The position numbers were made by a program, and so were the translations under genes. The notes under the pieces are model-generated. The model was not told the DNA's origin. It ran no database searches and saw only the letters and a list, made by a program, of their open reading frames with translations. DNA of 22,938 bases from NCBI GenBank assembly GCA_910577785.1, contig CAJTNT010000054.1:1-22938 (forward strand). Direction: 5' to 3'. The DNA comes from an uncultured Lachnospiraceae bacterium. Lineage in GTDB: Bacteria; Bacillota; Clostridia; Lachnospirales; Lachnospiraceae. Shown here one piece after another: positions 9,501-15,919 of the stretch; position 1 is the first letter of the stretch, and each line of letters starts with the position of its first letter.

Positions 9501-11849
9501 AACCGCCTGGGAAATTGCCTTTCCCACAGCCTCGCTGATTTTTCCCCAGTCACCGCCCGCTTCCTGCAGGTCTTTGGTGAAACTGCGGATAACTTCGGTA
9601 GCATCCGACATCAGCGACTTTTTCAGCTCCGCAAAAATGGCTCCAGTCTCAATCTGCATCCCTTCCATAGCGGACCTAAAAGACCGTGCAGTACCTGCAA
9701 GCCCTGCCTCCATCGTACCGGCCATATCAGATGCCGCGCCCGAACAATCCGCAATCTGTGCCGAAAGTTCACCAAATCTTCCAGATGTAGAGGCAAGCAG
9801 CGCATTCACTGCATTGATATCTGTCTTTTCGAAAATATCGCTGATAGCGTTGGTGCGGCCTTCCTGCGTCAGACTGCTCAGGCTCTTGTCCAGATCAGCC
9901 ATAACCTCGTTAAGCTGCCGCATTTTGCCCCCTGCGTCATAAACAGATACACCCAGCGCTTTCAGCTGTATCGCCGCTTTATCGTTAGGAGCTGACAGGG
10001 AAAGTAATACATTACGCAGATGAGTGCCGCCTTCTGCGGACTTGATACCATTATCCGCAAGTACGCCAAGTGCGGTGTTTAAGGTGGTAAGGTCCTGCCC
10101 TGTGGAAGCCGCCGTTCCGGCACATTCCAGCATGGCTGTGCCCAGCTGCTGGACGCTTGTATTTGACTTCTGGGCAGTCTTTGCCATCTGGTCAATAAAT
10201 ACATCCAGATCATCTGTCCCCATCTGCAGGGCGGACATAGCATCCGTCACAAGGTCAGAAGCCGTGGCAAGCTCCATGCCGCCTGCCGCCGCAAGGTCTA
10301 ACACTTTCGGCAGTGTCTCCACCGCTTTTTCCGCGTCATATCCGGCAAGGGCAAGGTAATTCAGAGCCGCCCCGGCCTCAGACGCCGAATACCGGGTAGC
10401 CGCCCCGGCCTCTTTTGCGGCATTGGTCAGCTTCTCATAGGCGTCGCTCCCATTTGCGATTTCTTCCTGGGTGATTCCCATTGTAGCCGCAACCTGAAGC
10501 ATAGAATCCTCAAAATCCGCATATACATTGACGCATTCATTCGCTTTTACAGCGGCTCCCGCGATGGCCGCCCCAGCCGCTACGCCAGCGGCGGCAACTC
10601 CAGCCGCCATTGCCGCCACTGCGCTGACTACGCTTTTTAACGCGCTTTCCAGCGTTTCTGCAGCAGATACTGCTGTAGAAATCCCTTTCTTAAATGCGCC
10701 GGATGCCACGCTGGCTATTTTGCTTAGGCCGTCCTTTAATGCCCCCGCCGCTGTTTTCGCTGCTGAAAAACCCGCTTTTAACGCTCCGGACGCAAGGCTG
10801 GCCACTTTGCTCAGGCCGTCTTTGAGGGCTCCAGCCGCTGTTTTCGCCGCTGAGAAACCTGCTTTCACCGCACCGGATGCCACACTTGCCACTTTACTCA
10901 GGCCATCTTTTAACGCCCCCGCCGCTGTCTTTGCCGCTGAGAAGCCCGCTTTTAACGCTCCGGTTGCTACGCTGGCCACTTTGCTCAAGCCATTTTTGAG
11001 CGCCCCTGCGGCCGATTTCGCCACTGAAAAGCCTGCTTTTAACGCACCAGATGCTACGCTGGCCGCTTTGCTCAATCCATCCTTGAGGGCCCCTGCGGCC
11101 GACTTCGCCGCTGAAAAGCCTGTCTTTAATGCCCCGGACGCCACGCTGGCAGCTTTTCCCAGTCCATCCTTGAGGGCTCCGGCGGCTGTCTTTGCCGCGT
11201 TCAAACCGCCTTTCAGCGCCCCGGACGCCGCGCTTCCTGCGGCAGACAAACCCTTTTTTACCGCTCCCCCAGCTACAGAGCCCAGGCTTTTCAGACCGTT
11301 TAACAGATGTCCCCCTGCCGCCTGTGCCAGGTCTTTTATTTTCCCGCCAACAGTCTGGGCGATACCGCCCAAACTGGACAGACCGCCAGCAGATCCTCCC
11401 ACTTTGCCTAATGCGCCGGAAAGACTCCCTGCCGCTTTCTCAGACCCTTTCATGGCCTCAGAGGCATTCCCGGCGTGCTGGCCCAGATTATCCAGCTGAT
11501 TTGTATAACTTTGAATCCCCGCTTCTGTTTTACGGATAGCCGCTTCCTGCTTATTAATCCGAATCAGCAGTTCTTCTGCCGCTCTGCTTCCTTCTCCCTG
11601 CTCCCGGGCCACCTGCGCGTACTGGCCCTGAAGATTTTTTAAGATATTCTTCTGCTGCTCCAGCGTGCCGCCCAGCTGTTTGATTTTCGCGCTCAGACCA
11701 TCTGCATTGCTGGACCATTTATCCATGCCTGCAGTAGAGCGCTCAAATTCGGAATTAATCAGCCGAATCTGTCTCTTTGCTTCCTGTATGCCCGCTTTCA
11801 GGTCCGTAATATCCATTCCCATGCGTGCAGTACTTTCATATCGTGACAT
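3507..11849 (-). CDS. Giant tail tape measure protein
   Basis: 2780 residues. I chose the ATG at 11849, 5 bases after an AGGTGG ribosome binding site; the GTG at 11858 lies inside that site. Order of parts: coiled coil (about 15-125); Ala/Gly tandem repeats of 29 residues (about 190-390); TP901-type tape measure core (about 440-700, e.g. YSASEAGAALNYLALAGYD and FIDQMAKTAQKSNTSVQQLG); 64 tandem 22-residue hydrophobic helical units (790-2197); three 44-residue units of different register (2198-2329); and a C-terminal part with two SPSKVM/SPSRVM motifs (about 2505 and 2670), seen in many Firmicute tape measures. The protein sets tail length and is threaded through the tube. At 0.15 nm per residue as one extended helix, the tail would be near 400 nm, which is very long. 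No lysozyme or peptidase domain was seen. The long plus-strand frames opposite it are shadows of the repeats. Confidence 0.95.
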   Translation of the reverse strand: MSRYESTARMGMDITDLKAGIQEAKRQIRLINSEFERSTAGMDKWSSNADGLSAKIKQLGGTLEQQKNILKNLQGQYAQVAREQGEGSRAAEELLIRINKQEAAIRKTEAGIQSYTNQLDNLGQHAGNASEAMKGSEKAAGSLSGALGKVGGSAGGLSSLGGIAQTVGGKIKDLAQAAGGHLLNGLKSLGSVAGGAVKKGLSAAGSAASGALKGGLNAAKTAAGALKDGLGKAASVASGALKTGFSAAKSAAGALKDGLSKAASVASGALKAGFSVAKSAAGALKNGLSKVASVATGALKAGFSAAKTAAGALKDGLSKVASVASGAVKAGFSAAKTAAGALKDGLSKVASLASGALKAGFSAAKTAAGALKDGLSKIASVASGAFKKGISTAVSAAETLESALKSVVSAVAAMAAGVAAAGVAAGAAIAGAAVKANECVNVYADFEDSMLQVAATMGITQEEIANGSDAYEKLTNAAKEAGAATRYSASEAGAALNYLALAGYDAEKAVETLPKVLDLAAAGGMELATASDLVTDAMSALQMGTDDLDVFIDQMAKTAQKSNTSVQQLGTAMLECAGTAASTGQDLTTLNTALGVLADNGIKSAEGGTHLRNVLLSLSAPNDKAAIQLKALGVSVYDAGGKMRQLNEVMADLDKSLSSLTQEGRTNAISDIFEKTDINAVNALLASTSGRFGELSAQIADCSGAASDMAGTMEAGLAGTARSFRSAMEGMQIETGAIFAELKKSLMSDATEVIRSFTKDLQEAGGDWGKISEAVGKAISQAVTMAGSYLPQIAEMGMRVLQTFGSALMDNLDTLAQTGASVAMTLLGGVVSAVPAFIQASARIAETFLKTIYENRGQILAAGTQLAGSLIEGFQTYFPRVVETAGRVIPLMISGIAKGLPQIAQAAKNIPGVIVKAVTAYLPMVRDAASQVMHSLSETVSQNLPRLMEAGAQAIDSLIKGIMSHRTQVLSTAAEMAGALLSAFNDNLMKLKSVGASALSSFAEGIRNQFPLILDIAVQVVDTLLNILISSLPRVMEAGAEILIAVIEGIGSRLPSLAEKAVQAAGIFLAAFAQQLPEILKAGAMAVDSLISGIAGQIPSLIDAALQIVGTLLEAVSQGLPRFVEIGIAILGAVLEGIMSQLPRLAEAAVQIMRALLDALLTYLPQMIEAGIALIESLAGGIIEYLPRLLDAALQIIPMIVTAVTENLPRLIEAGKAIIGAVVDAVASALPVLVDAAIQIIGTLFDALMRNLPKIIEAGIAVIHALIDGIVKYLPQIIDAVVQIMEVLLSAILDNLPQIIDAGIQLLTALVEGIIKNLPAVIDAAVQVMGAFLAAVMDSLPQLIEAGIALLEAVINGIIKYLPKLIDVAIQIIQALVKAITKNLPQIVAAGVALLTALIGGIVDCLPQLIDAAVQIIESILDVIAANLPQIIQAGIMLLTALIDGIVKYLPQIIDAAMQVIDALLNAILDNLPQIIEAGIQLLTALINGIVKYLPRLIDAAIQIIDAILNAILDNLPQIIDAGIQLLTALINGIIKYLPKLIDAAIQIMDALLNAILANLPQIIQAGVMLLTALINGIVRYLPLLVDAAVQIIIALIGAIVQNLPQIIAAGMQILGSIVNGIMACLPMLIDAAVQIITALVSALIQYLPQIVSMGISLITSLINGIVSYLPQLIEVAWQIIETLMMALVDNLPQLIAAGVSLINTLIAGAAEHLPRFIELAGQIVGEFIGGILAGLPQLTASGSSIIGALADGIAAYFPMLIDAAGRIIGSILTVIISSMPQIVNAGYTVVNSLAGGIAAYLPAIVEVAARLILALVSAVVENIPMLLEAGKNIISTIVNAIVSALPMLLEAGWQIVGALLDTIEENLPKIIEAGVMLINSLVSGIVTYLPRMIEIAMQLLEALLNAITQNLPMLISAGISIVETLITGIVTHLPQLLEAAGQILMALISAIGENLPRLAEAGQNIMGTIVETIGNCLPMILDIAGQILKMLVNGLMNNMGRIIDTASNIITWIADGIVKYLPMLADVAMRLIGGLMDAIMANLPRLLDAGIQVIQTICTAIVNAAPQLIAMGAEIIGQLLQAIADCGPMIIEAAGNIILQLAEGLVSMLPQLVDAAVTLIHSFIDTIMSMIPEAVQIFKDLIPWIVQALMEHLPDLIMGITELIAALIEALGDLLPDVVTAVIELVPMICQALIDAIPQLLDAALKFFMAILDALPEIVQALMEALPQLIDSITNFLIEAAPQILDAGLQLLQALVDAIPEIIPILVDNLPKIIQSIVDCFVEAFPVVLDAAIQLLMALIDAIPEIVTALIEALPQIIKTIVTALIEAAPRILEAAFTMLMMIVQAALEIPGKLVDAMAKIGSVILDFLKELPGRIWDLLVLAVQKFADFAAEAVIKAAEAGAGFVEKVIEFIAGLPGNIWDFLVEAVSNVAKWAGQLKDKGIEAAKALVKSVVDGVKSLPKKMLETGKNIVKGVWEGISKAKDAFKKKVKDFFGGIGDWAKEKLKINSPSKVMEEEVGQQITAGVAKGISDKQSDVDSSMERLTDSVLTPAAQMTKKMGEESTAAGNAMAGNLDKLLSTVPGIMTNTVSAAMKAMAQFSKQMGDTAAKASSSFTSSMAKGIASMQSAMGSAGKNLVAGLWQGISGEAGWLYKSVTNFASGIVRNIKSTLGIHSPSRVMRDEIGKNLTLGIGEGITRNARAVYDAMQGVLDRLVSDAADAKISVGAGAAGLRGGGAPEQKNGGNTYNFYQTNNSPKALSRLDIYRQSKNALRHAAAMGR
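4863..5258 (-). repeat. Three 132-bp (44-residue) repeats of shifted internal register
   Basis: Directly after the 64 units the 44-residue period continues, but each unit is split as 18 + 11 + 15 residues by proline starts (for example IPQLLDAALKFFMAILDA, then LPEIVQALMEA, then LPQLIDSITNFLIEA) instead of 22 + 22. Three full copies are seen, and the first 18 residues of a fourth (APRILEAAFTMLMMIVQA) extend to about 4809. The total length stays a multiple of 11. Confidence 0.93.
5259..9482 (-). repeat. 64 tandem 66-bp (22-residue) repeats in the tape measure gene
   Basis: The register is exact: the first unit (LPQIAEMG...) begins at 9482 and the 65th unit begins at 5258, which is 64 x 66 bp with no insertion or deletion. 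Consensus is LPQIIDAAIQIIDALLNAIL followed by DN (type A), alternating with LPQIIEAGIQLLTALINGIV followed by KY (type B), so the real period is 44 residues or 132 bp. By hand count, Pro is at position 2 in 59 of 64 units. Gly is at position 8 in 27 of 32 even units but only 3 of 32 odd units. Hydrophobic residues at 1, 4, 5, 8, 12, 15, 16 and 19 match two hendecads (11-residue coiled-coil units). Units around 7100-8000 are most alike and the outer ones more diverged. Confidence 0.97.
10741..11262 (-). repeat. Six tandem 87-bp (29-residue) Ala/Gly repeats in the tape measure gene
   Basis: Matching phase points at 10741, 10828, 10915, 11002, 11089 and 11176 are exactly 87 bp apart. A half copy extends to about 10692, and a degenerate copy lies beyond 11263. 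The encoded unit is GALKAGFSAAKTAA (14) plus GALKDGLSKVASVAS (15), itself a diverged two-fold repeat. Copies are very similar at DNA level, with scattered third-position changes. The block lies between the N-terminal coiled coil and the conserved TP901 tape measure core and is probably helical. Confidence 0.95.
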
Positions 11850-11872
11850 GCGCTCCACCTGCCTTTATTTTT

Positions 11873-12438
11873 CTAAAACCAGCTGTCATCTGCCCGGCGG
11901 GTGATGATTTCCTTCCCGCCGGGGACCGCTTTTTCCTTTCCTTCCTCTCTGCTGTTGTAATCCACCAGCCCGTTAATCAGCTCAAAGACATCCTCACAGG
12001 GATAATCCAGCAGCCGGATGGGGTCAAGCCCTGAGTAAGTCCTGCTGAGACTGTGATTGATACTAAAAAGGGACTGCGGCAGAGTTAATTCTCTGCCGCA
12101 GTCCCCATGTTTGGGCCGCCGCCCCCTCTCAGTGCGCTGAATTTTTCAACCACATATCCATACAGCTCAGTAACTACCTCATACATTTCCCCAACATCCA
12201 CAGTCTCCAGCTCTGATTCGCTGACCCCAAAAGTGGCTTTGATAATCTTTGTCACCTGCTCGCTGGAGCTGGTGATTACCTTTAAAATCTGCTTCTCGTC
12301 CGTGATATCCTCTGCCTTATCCAGCGTCTGGGCTACATACATCGCCACCCGGTAAGGCACCCGGAGGCGGTCTGCCTCACAGGTCCGTTTGATTTCTGTA
12401 AATGACTCATCTTTATACACGTTCAGTTTCAAATTCAT
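11873..12438 (-). CDS. Tail assembly chaperone, -1 frameshift (G-T-like) fusion
   Basis: The zero frame is read to the AAC codon of the slippery CCCAAAC (12109-12115) and then continues in the -1 frame from CAT for 78 codons to the TAG at 11873-11875. The fusion is 188 residues from the ATG at 12438. The extension is HGDCGRELTLPQSLFSINHS, then SLSRTYSGLDPIRLLDYPCE, DVFELINGLVDYNSREEGKE and 18 more residues ending in DDSWF. It has no stop and a protein-like composition (DPIRLLDYP and DVFELINGL). This fills the otherwise unexplained 226 bases before the tape measure gene. Lambda gpGT and many Gram-positive phages use the same arrangement, with the T part binding the tube protein. The frameshift is inferred from sequence, not shown experimentally. 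Confidence 0.87.
12065..12105 (-). terminator. Perfect 15-bp hairpin with T5 tract: frameshift stimulator, terminator-shaped
   Basis: On the minus strand, GGGACTGCGGCAGAG (12105-12091), a 6-nt loop AATTAA and CTCTGCCGCAGTCCC (12084-12070) form a perfect stem, followed by TTTTT (12069-12065). The loop contains the stop codon of the short chaperone. Its place right behind the slippery heptamer suggests a frameshift-stimulating role. Stem plus T-tract also meets the description of an intrinsic terminator that would reduce transcription of tape measure and baseplate genes. Which function dominates cannot be told from sequence. Confidence 0.75.
12085..12438 (-). CDS. Tail assembly chaperone, short (G-like) product
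   Basis: 117 residues from the ATG at 12438, 8 bases after a GGAGG site; an in-frame ATG at 12444 is only 2 bases from that site. The protein starts MNLKLNVYKDESFTEIKR, has a central helical part (VAMYVAQTLDKAEDITDEKQ) and ends in a Gly-rich tail (RGGGGPNMGTAAEN). Size, fold pattern and position between the major tail protein and the tape measure gene are those of the lambda gpG-type chaperone, which binds the tape measure and recruits tail tube subunits. Its stop codon falls in the loop of a perfect hairpin, and a -1 frameshift just before it yields the longer form. Confidence 0.9.
   Translation of the reverse strand: MNLKLNVYKDESFTEIKRTCEADRLRVPYRVAMYVAQTLDKAEDITDEKQILKVITSSSEQVTKIIKATFGVSESELETVDVGEMYEVVTELYGYVVEKFSALRGGGGPNMGTAAEN
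12109..12115 (-). promoter_or_regulatory. Slippery heptamer CCCAAAC for -1 frameshifting
   Basis: On the minus strand the codons are GGC CCA AAC, so CCCAAAC sits in the canonical X XXY YYZ phase. Slippage gives CCC AAA and opens the 78-codon T-like extension. A strong hairpin begins 3 nt downstream (a spacer of 5-8 nt would be left if a few basal pairs melt). Confidence 0.88.
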
Positions 12439-12486
12439 CCTCATTACCTCCGTCTATATGCTCATTTACTGGCACTTCCTGATTTT

Positions 12487-13107
12487 CTAAACTGTCGGCG
12501 TTGTTTTTTTTTCCTTAATCGTGTCTGGCGTCTGCACAGTGGCAAAGAATTCTGCCTCATTCCATGGATTTTTGGACTGATCCACAACGGTAGCCCTAAA
12601 TGGTTTTCCTGTTGCTGCGCATTTACCCGTTGTACTGATGCCTGTATACGTCATAGACTGGCCATTAGAATCCGTTCCTTCATTTTTTGTCGCGTGGGTG
12701 CTGCTGGGAACAGAAAACTGGCCCTTATTCCGCCACACAAACACTTCTGTACCGTCTGTTTTTTCCGTAATATAGCCGAATGCATAATAGTCATTAGACG
12801 GCTCGCCTTCCACCAGCATCCCCAGCTCGTCAAAATAATCCTGCCCGGTCAGTTTTGCCACTGTATTTTCATCTACCGCGCTGATCTCAATACTTACGGT
12901 ATCAGAACCCGTTGCGGATATAATGATTGCAGGCACGTTATCGTAATATTTGGTTGCCGCAGATGTCGCCGTTTCTTTTGTCAATGTGGATGCACCCGCA
13001 ATCCAGAACGGCTCACCGCATTCATAGGTCTCATCGGTATCTTTCAAAATCTTTGCCGCAACAAGACCACGGATTCCCCGGTAATCCCGGTAAATTTTAT
13101 CAGCCAT
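12487..13107 (-). CDS. Major tail tube protein (phi13-type)
   Basis: 206 residues, MADKIYRDYRGIRGLVAAKI at the start. The IRGLVAAKI-type opening, the ETYECGEPFWIAGASTLTKE region and the closing GKPFRATVVDQSKNPWNEAEFF stretch are those of the phi13/TP901-type major tail family. The protein polymerises as hexameric rings around the tape measure. The start overlaps the stop of the preceding gene by one base (TAATG), with AAAGGGGAA as ribosome binding site. The gene lies immediately before the chaperone gene as usual. The last residues (TIKEKKTTPTV) are a short polar tail, with no added Ig-like domain. Confidence 0.9.
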   Translation of the reverse strand: MADKIYRDYRGIRGLVAAKILKDTDETYECGEPFWIAGASTLTKETATSAATKYYDNVPAIIISATGSDTVSIEISAVDENTVAKLTGQDYFDELGMLVEGEPSNDYYAFGYITEKTDGTEVFVWRNKGQFSVPSSTHATKNEGTDSNGQSMTYTGISTTGKCAATGKPFRATVVDQSKNPWNEAEFFATVQTPDTIKEKKTTPTV

Positions 13108-13466
13108 TATAATTCCCCTTTCTGGTCATATTCCAAATACTCTGCACGCATCCCCCGGCCGGTATGCGTAGCCACATCGCTGGGCACGTCATATCCCTTT
13201 CCAGATATGAGAAACCCCCTGCTTTTCAGTTTCTTTCTTGCAGATTCCAGTACAAAATAGGTGTGGGCCGGGTTGCTCGAATAGAAATTCACGTCAAAAT
13301 CCCACACAATTCCACATGTTTTTCCATCATACCGAGAAGAATCATAAGAATCTGCGTTCCAAAAAGTAAAGAAATCATCCGGGTATTCTTCATTTTCTGC
13401 CAGACTGCCCTGACGTCTTACTGGATATCCGTATGATTCTAAAATTTCAATCAATTTGTCTTCCAT
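13107..13466 (-). CDS. Tail terminator-like / tail completion protein
   Basis: 119 residues beginning MEDKLIEILESYGYPVRRQG. Size, position between the gp10-like and major tail genes, and the alternating aromatic beta pattern (FFTFWNADSYDSSRYDG, IVWDFDVNFYSS) fit the small proteins that cap the tail tube. The central motif NPAHTYFVLESARKKLKSRGF resembles the one shared by this family in Firmicute phages, where proteins are often labelled hypothetical or minor capsid. The ATG directly follows the previous stop (TAAATG); the nearest Shine-Dalgarno-like run, GGGAG, is some 14 bases away, so translation probably depends on coupling. Confidence 0.7.
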   Translation of the reverse strand: MEDKLIEILESYGYPVRRQGSLAENEEYPDDFFTFWNADSYDSSRYDGKTCGIVWDFDVNFYSSNPAHTYFVLESARKKLKSRGFLISGKGYDVPSDVATHTGRGMRAEYLEYDQKGEL

Positions 13467-13925
13467 TTAGTCAAATACTTCTCCCGTAATCTGCTCTAAC
13501 TCATCCTGGAAAAACTGTGCAATTTCTTTTGTCCGCTCACTCATATACTTTTTCTGGCGGAAAATCTGATTCAGCTTTCGGTCAGGCTTCATTTTCGGCG
13601 TACCTGTGATGAGATAAATGCCCGCCCCCGGTTTCGTCTGGTCAAACCCTACATTTACCGCAGCTTTTCCACCTTCCCATTTTACCTTCACACCGCTTAA
13701 AACCAGATTCTTTGTCCTGCCTGTCGCATACCGTCCTTTTGCTGGAAGACTGCCAGCCTGCATAGCATCCAGCGTATCTGCCTGGATTTTCTCTGCAGTT
13801 TCCATCAATGCCTGGTCTGCAATTTCTTTCACATCGGCTCCCGCCTTATCCAGGGCTTCTATCCACCCCTCCATCCCCGATGTGTCCAGCCACATACGGT
13901 TTTTTGTGTTCTTTGCCACATTCAC
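13467..13925 (-). CDS. HK97 gp10-like neck protein
   Basis: 152 residues. The GTG at 13925 forms a 4-base GTGA overlap with the previous stop; a second GTG at 13919 sits better behind GGGGGAGG, so the true start may be two codons later. Helical N-terminal half (IEALDKAGADVKEIADQALM, then ETAEKIQADTL), a central TKNLVLSGVKVKWEGGKAAV beta region and a YLITGTPKMKPDR loop are the usual pattern of the HK97_gp10 family, in which the protein joins head-tail connector and tail. Order after head closure protein and before the tail terminator agrees. Confidence 0.85.
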   Translation of the reverse strand: MNVAKNTKNRMWLDTSGMEGWIEALDKAGADVKEIADQALMETAEKIQADTLDAMQAGSLPAKGRYATGRTKNLVLSGVKVKWEGGKAAVNVGFDQTKPGAGIYLITGTPKMKPDRKLNQIFRQKKYMSERTKEIAQFFQDELEQITGEVFD

Positions 13926-14275
13926 CCTCCCCCTTTTACCCGCTGTACCTTAAACTTCATGTATTGATTCCGCATATTTATGTTTTCCGGCTCCCCAATC
14001 ACTTCATACACAGCCCCGGTCTGTGCCAGCGCCACCCGGCAGTCTCCTTTGATGTCCGGGCGGTACCAGGTCTCAATACTGCCCGTATCTAATACGCTGT
14101 ACACGCCGTTGTGGACAGCCTCTGTGCCGCCATAAGTCTTAAAACTGCCGTTAAAGCAAAGCCCGTCTTCCAGCTTTGGATATTCTTTTTGGGGAACGCC
14201 TTTTATGGTGCGATACCTGGGAATCAACAGAACCAGCGAAGCTGTGTACGGTAAAGCCGGTTTGAACTCAGCCAT
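13922..14275 (-). CDS. Phage head closure protein (head-tail joining)
   Basis: 117 residues from the ATG at 14275, set by an excellent AAGGAGG site 6 bases upstream. The frame is open 76 codons further up, but that stretch overlaps the gp6-like gene and reads as noise (Trp and Arg rich). MAEFKPALPYTASLVLLIPR, then the beta-rich YGGTEAVHNGVYSVLDTGSI and ETWYRPDIKGDCRVAL segments fit small beta-barrel head closure proteins (SPP1 gp16 type), which seal the portal channel and receive the tail. It overlaps the gp6-like gene by 8 bases. Confidence 0.83.
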   Translation of the reverse strand: MAEFKPALPYTASLVLLIPRYRTIKGVPQKEYPKLEDGLCFNGSFKTYGGTEAVHNGVYSVLDTGSIETWYRPDIKGDCRVALAQTGAVYEVIGEPENINMRNQYMKFKVQRVKGGG

Positions 14276-14537
14276 CTGCGTCCTCCTTATTTTTATACGC
14301 CAGCTGGACAGCCCGCTGCATAAAATACTCGGAGAAATGAGCTTCCCCGGCCCCATAGTGCCACAAGTCAGATACACCACGGGCAACAATTCCCGGGGTG
14401 ATGCAGGCTTTCTGTACGCCTGCATCCTCCAGATATTCCATGGTTTCCAGGATGTAGCCTTTGACAGTTTCATCCTGGTAATTTCCTGTAATCCCCAGGG
14501 CATTTTTTACTAATGGCAGGAATTCCTCTGCTGTCAT
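14268..14537 (-). CDS. gp6-like head-tail connector protein
   Basis: 89 residues, all-helical in appearance: MTAEEFLPLVKNALGITGNY, ETVKGYILETMEYLEDAGV, a Gly-rich turn, and a final helix EYFMQRAVQLAYKNKED. This is the pattern of the HK97 gp6-type adaptor that binds under the portal as a ring. The start overlaps the capsid gene stop by 4 bases (ATGA), typical of translational coupling, with only a weak AGCGGGTGA upstream. Confidence 0.83.
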   Translation of the reverse strand: MTAEEFLPLVKNALGITGNYQDETVKGYILETMEYLEDAGVQKACITPGIVARGVSDLWHYGAGEAHFSEYFMQRAVQLAYKNKEDADG

Positions 14538-15919
14538 TCTTCACCCGCTTCTCCGCCGCTGGTACCTGCGGCCTCCGGTGCGCCTTTGGTCAGGATATAT
14601 GCTCCATGGATATCCAGCAGCTTGCCATCCATAATGCATAATCCTTTGTTCACATAGCGGTTTTTATCATCATCAAACCAGCGTTTGAATCCAATCTGCA
14701 GGTTGCTGTTGACCGCATAATCCGTGGGCTTAAAGTGGAGCCCCCACGCCTCTCCTTCAGCGGCGGTATCAAAGTCTTTCAGAATATCTGATTCCACCAG
14801 AACCACCTCCTTGCCTGCAAATCTGCAGTCCATTGTCCCCGTAGAGGGATTATAGGTCTCCTGGTAAAGGGGGCGGTTATTGTTATCTGCCAGGGTCATA
14901 ATGCGGCTTTCCCAGGTGGATGGCGTCATAACTAAAATTCCCTGGCCCCGGTATGCCAGAGGTACAGCGGCAAACAGTTTTGTCCTCCAGGTCTGCCATT
15001 TGGCAATCTCTGCTTCTGTAAAGCTGATTTTCTGTTTTTGGGGCACCCGGCTGTCATTTAAAATACCCAGGGGCTGTCCTGTCCCAGACCCATTAATCAC
15101 CATCCGGTCAAACTCTTTGATAAATGCCTCTGCCAGAAGCCTTGCAATCTCCTGCTCCAGCACGGCCAGGGTAACCACCTGGGAAAGCAGGGACTGAGAA
15201 ATGCGCGCCTCGCAGATATGATATCCAAAACTGATGGTTGTCTTAATTTCCGGGGCTTTCTGCGTATCTGATACCGTAGACTCTGTAATCCAGGTAACCG
15301 TAGGAACCAGCTCTTCAATGGGAAATTCCACGCCGCCTTTCACATTCAGCTTGCGCACCCGGTTATAGATATTTCCATACACTTTCAGTTCCCGGATAAA
15401 CTCATTCATAATCGTGTTTGGAATGATTTTCCCCACATCCGGCGTCATAAGCACTTCATCCGCCCGTGCCTCTGTGGCCAGGGCATCCAATTTTACAGAA
15501 TCTCCACTGCGCACGTATGCCGCAAAAGCCTCCCGGTATTCCAAGGAATCCAGGATGCCTGACGCTTGGCGCTGGTGTGCATTCTGCGGAAAGTAAAACC
15601 TGGAAATTGGTGTTCCCCTCCCGCCAAGCGGCACAGGTTCACCGCCTCTCGGCTCTGGTTCGCCTCCCCCTTGGTCTAAATCGAGAGCCTCTGGGTCATC
15701 TGGGCCTTCTTCTCCACTGGAACCGCCCCCAGGCTCCTGCGCTTCCAATTCGTCCAGCTCATCCTGTACATCCTGGATATCCTCGTTGACTTCCTCAATC
15801 TGCGCGGCCAGCTGTCTGGCCTCCCCCACGTCTTCAGCAGCTTTTAGCTTACTCCTTAAACTCTCCAGCTTTTTCTGCATCCGCTGAAGCCGTTTTTCCA
15901 ATACCTTTTTTCTTCCCAT
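14534..15919 (-). CDS. Major capsid protein, HK97 fold, with N-terminal scaffold (delta) domain
   Basis: 461 residues from the ATG at 15919, which follows GGAGG at 6 bases and overlaps the protease stop as TGATG; a GTG one codon earlier is less likely. Residues 1-62 are a charged coiled coil (KRLQRMQKKLESLRSKLKAA) acting as built-in scaffold. Residues 62-105 are a Gly/Glu/Pro-rich linker (GGGSSGEEGPDDPEALDLDQ). The HK97 fold follows: EYREAFAAYVRSGD, LMTPDVGKIIPNTIMNEFI, the long beta/helix region, and FKRWFDDDKNRYVNKGLCIM near the end. The protease encoded next to it probably removes the N-terminal part, near the start of the fold at about residue 115-120. The exact cleavage site cannot be read from the sequence. 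Confidence 0.93.
   Translation of the reverse strand: MGRKKVLEKRLQRMQKKLESLRSKLKAAEDVGEARQLAAQIEEVNEDIQDVQDELDELEAQEPGGGSSGEEGPDDPEALDLDQGGGEPEPRGGEPVPLGGRGTPISRFYFPQNAHQRQASGILDSLEYREAFAAYVRSGDSVKLDALATEARADEVLMTPDVGKIIPNTIMNEFIRELKVYGNIYNRVRKLNVKGGVEFPIEELVPTVTWITESTVSDTQKAPEIKTTISFGYHICEARISQSLLSQVVTLAVLEQEIARLLAEAFIKEFDRMVINGSGTGQPLGILNDSRVPQKQKISFTEAEIAKWQTWRTKLFAAVPLAYRGQGILVMTPSTWESRIMTLADNNNRPLYQETYNPSTGTMDCRFAGKEVVLVESDILKDFDTAAEGEAWGLHFKPTDYAVNSNLQIGFKRWFDDDKNRYVNKGLCIMDGKLLDIHGAYILTKGAPEAAGTSGGEAGEE

Noticed and set aside
10528..11499. Plus-strand frame of 323 codons with its own tandem repeats (FAAEKPAFNAPDA type)
   Set aside because: It is the antisense shadow of the Ala/Gly repeat block of the tape measure; repeats on one strand leave an open frame on the other. 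No ribosome binding site or neighbouring plus-strand gene supports it.
14276..14503. N-terminal extension of the head closure frame
   Set aside because: It overlaps the gp6-like gene, reads as noise, and an excellent AAGGAGG site precedes the internal ATG at 14275.
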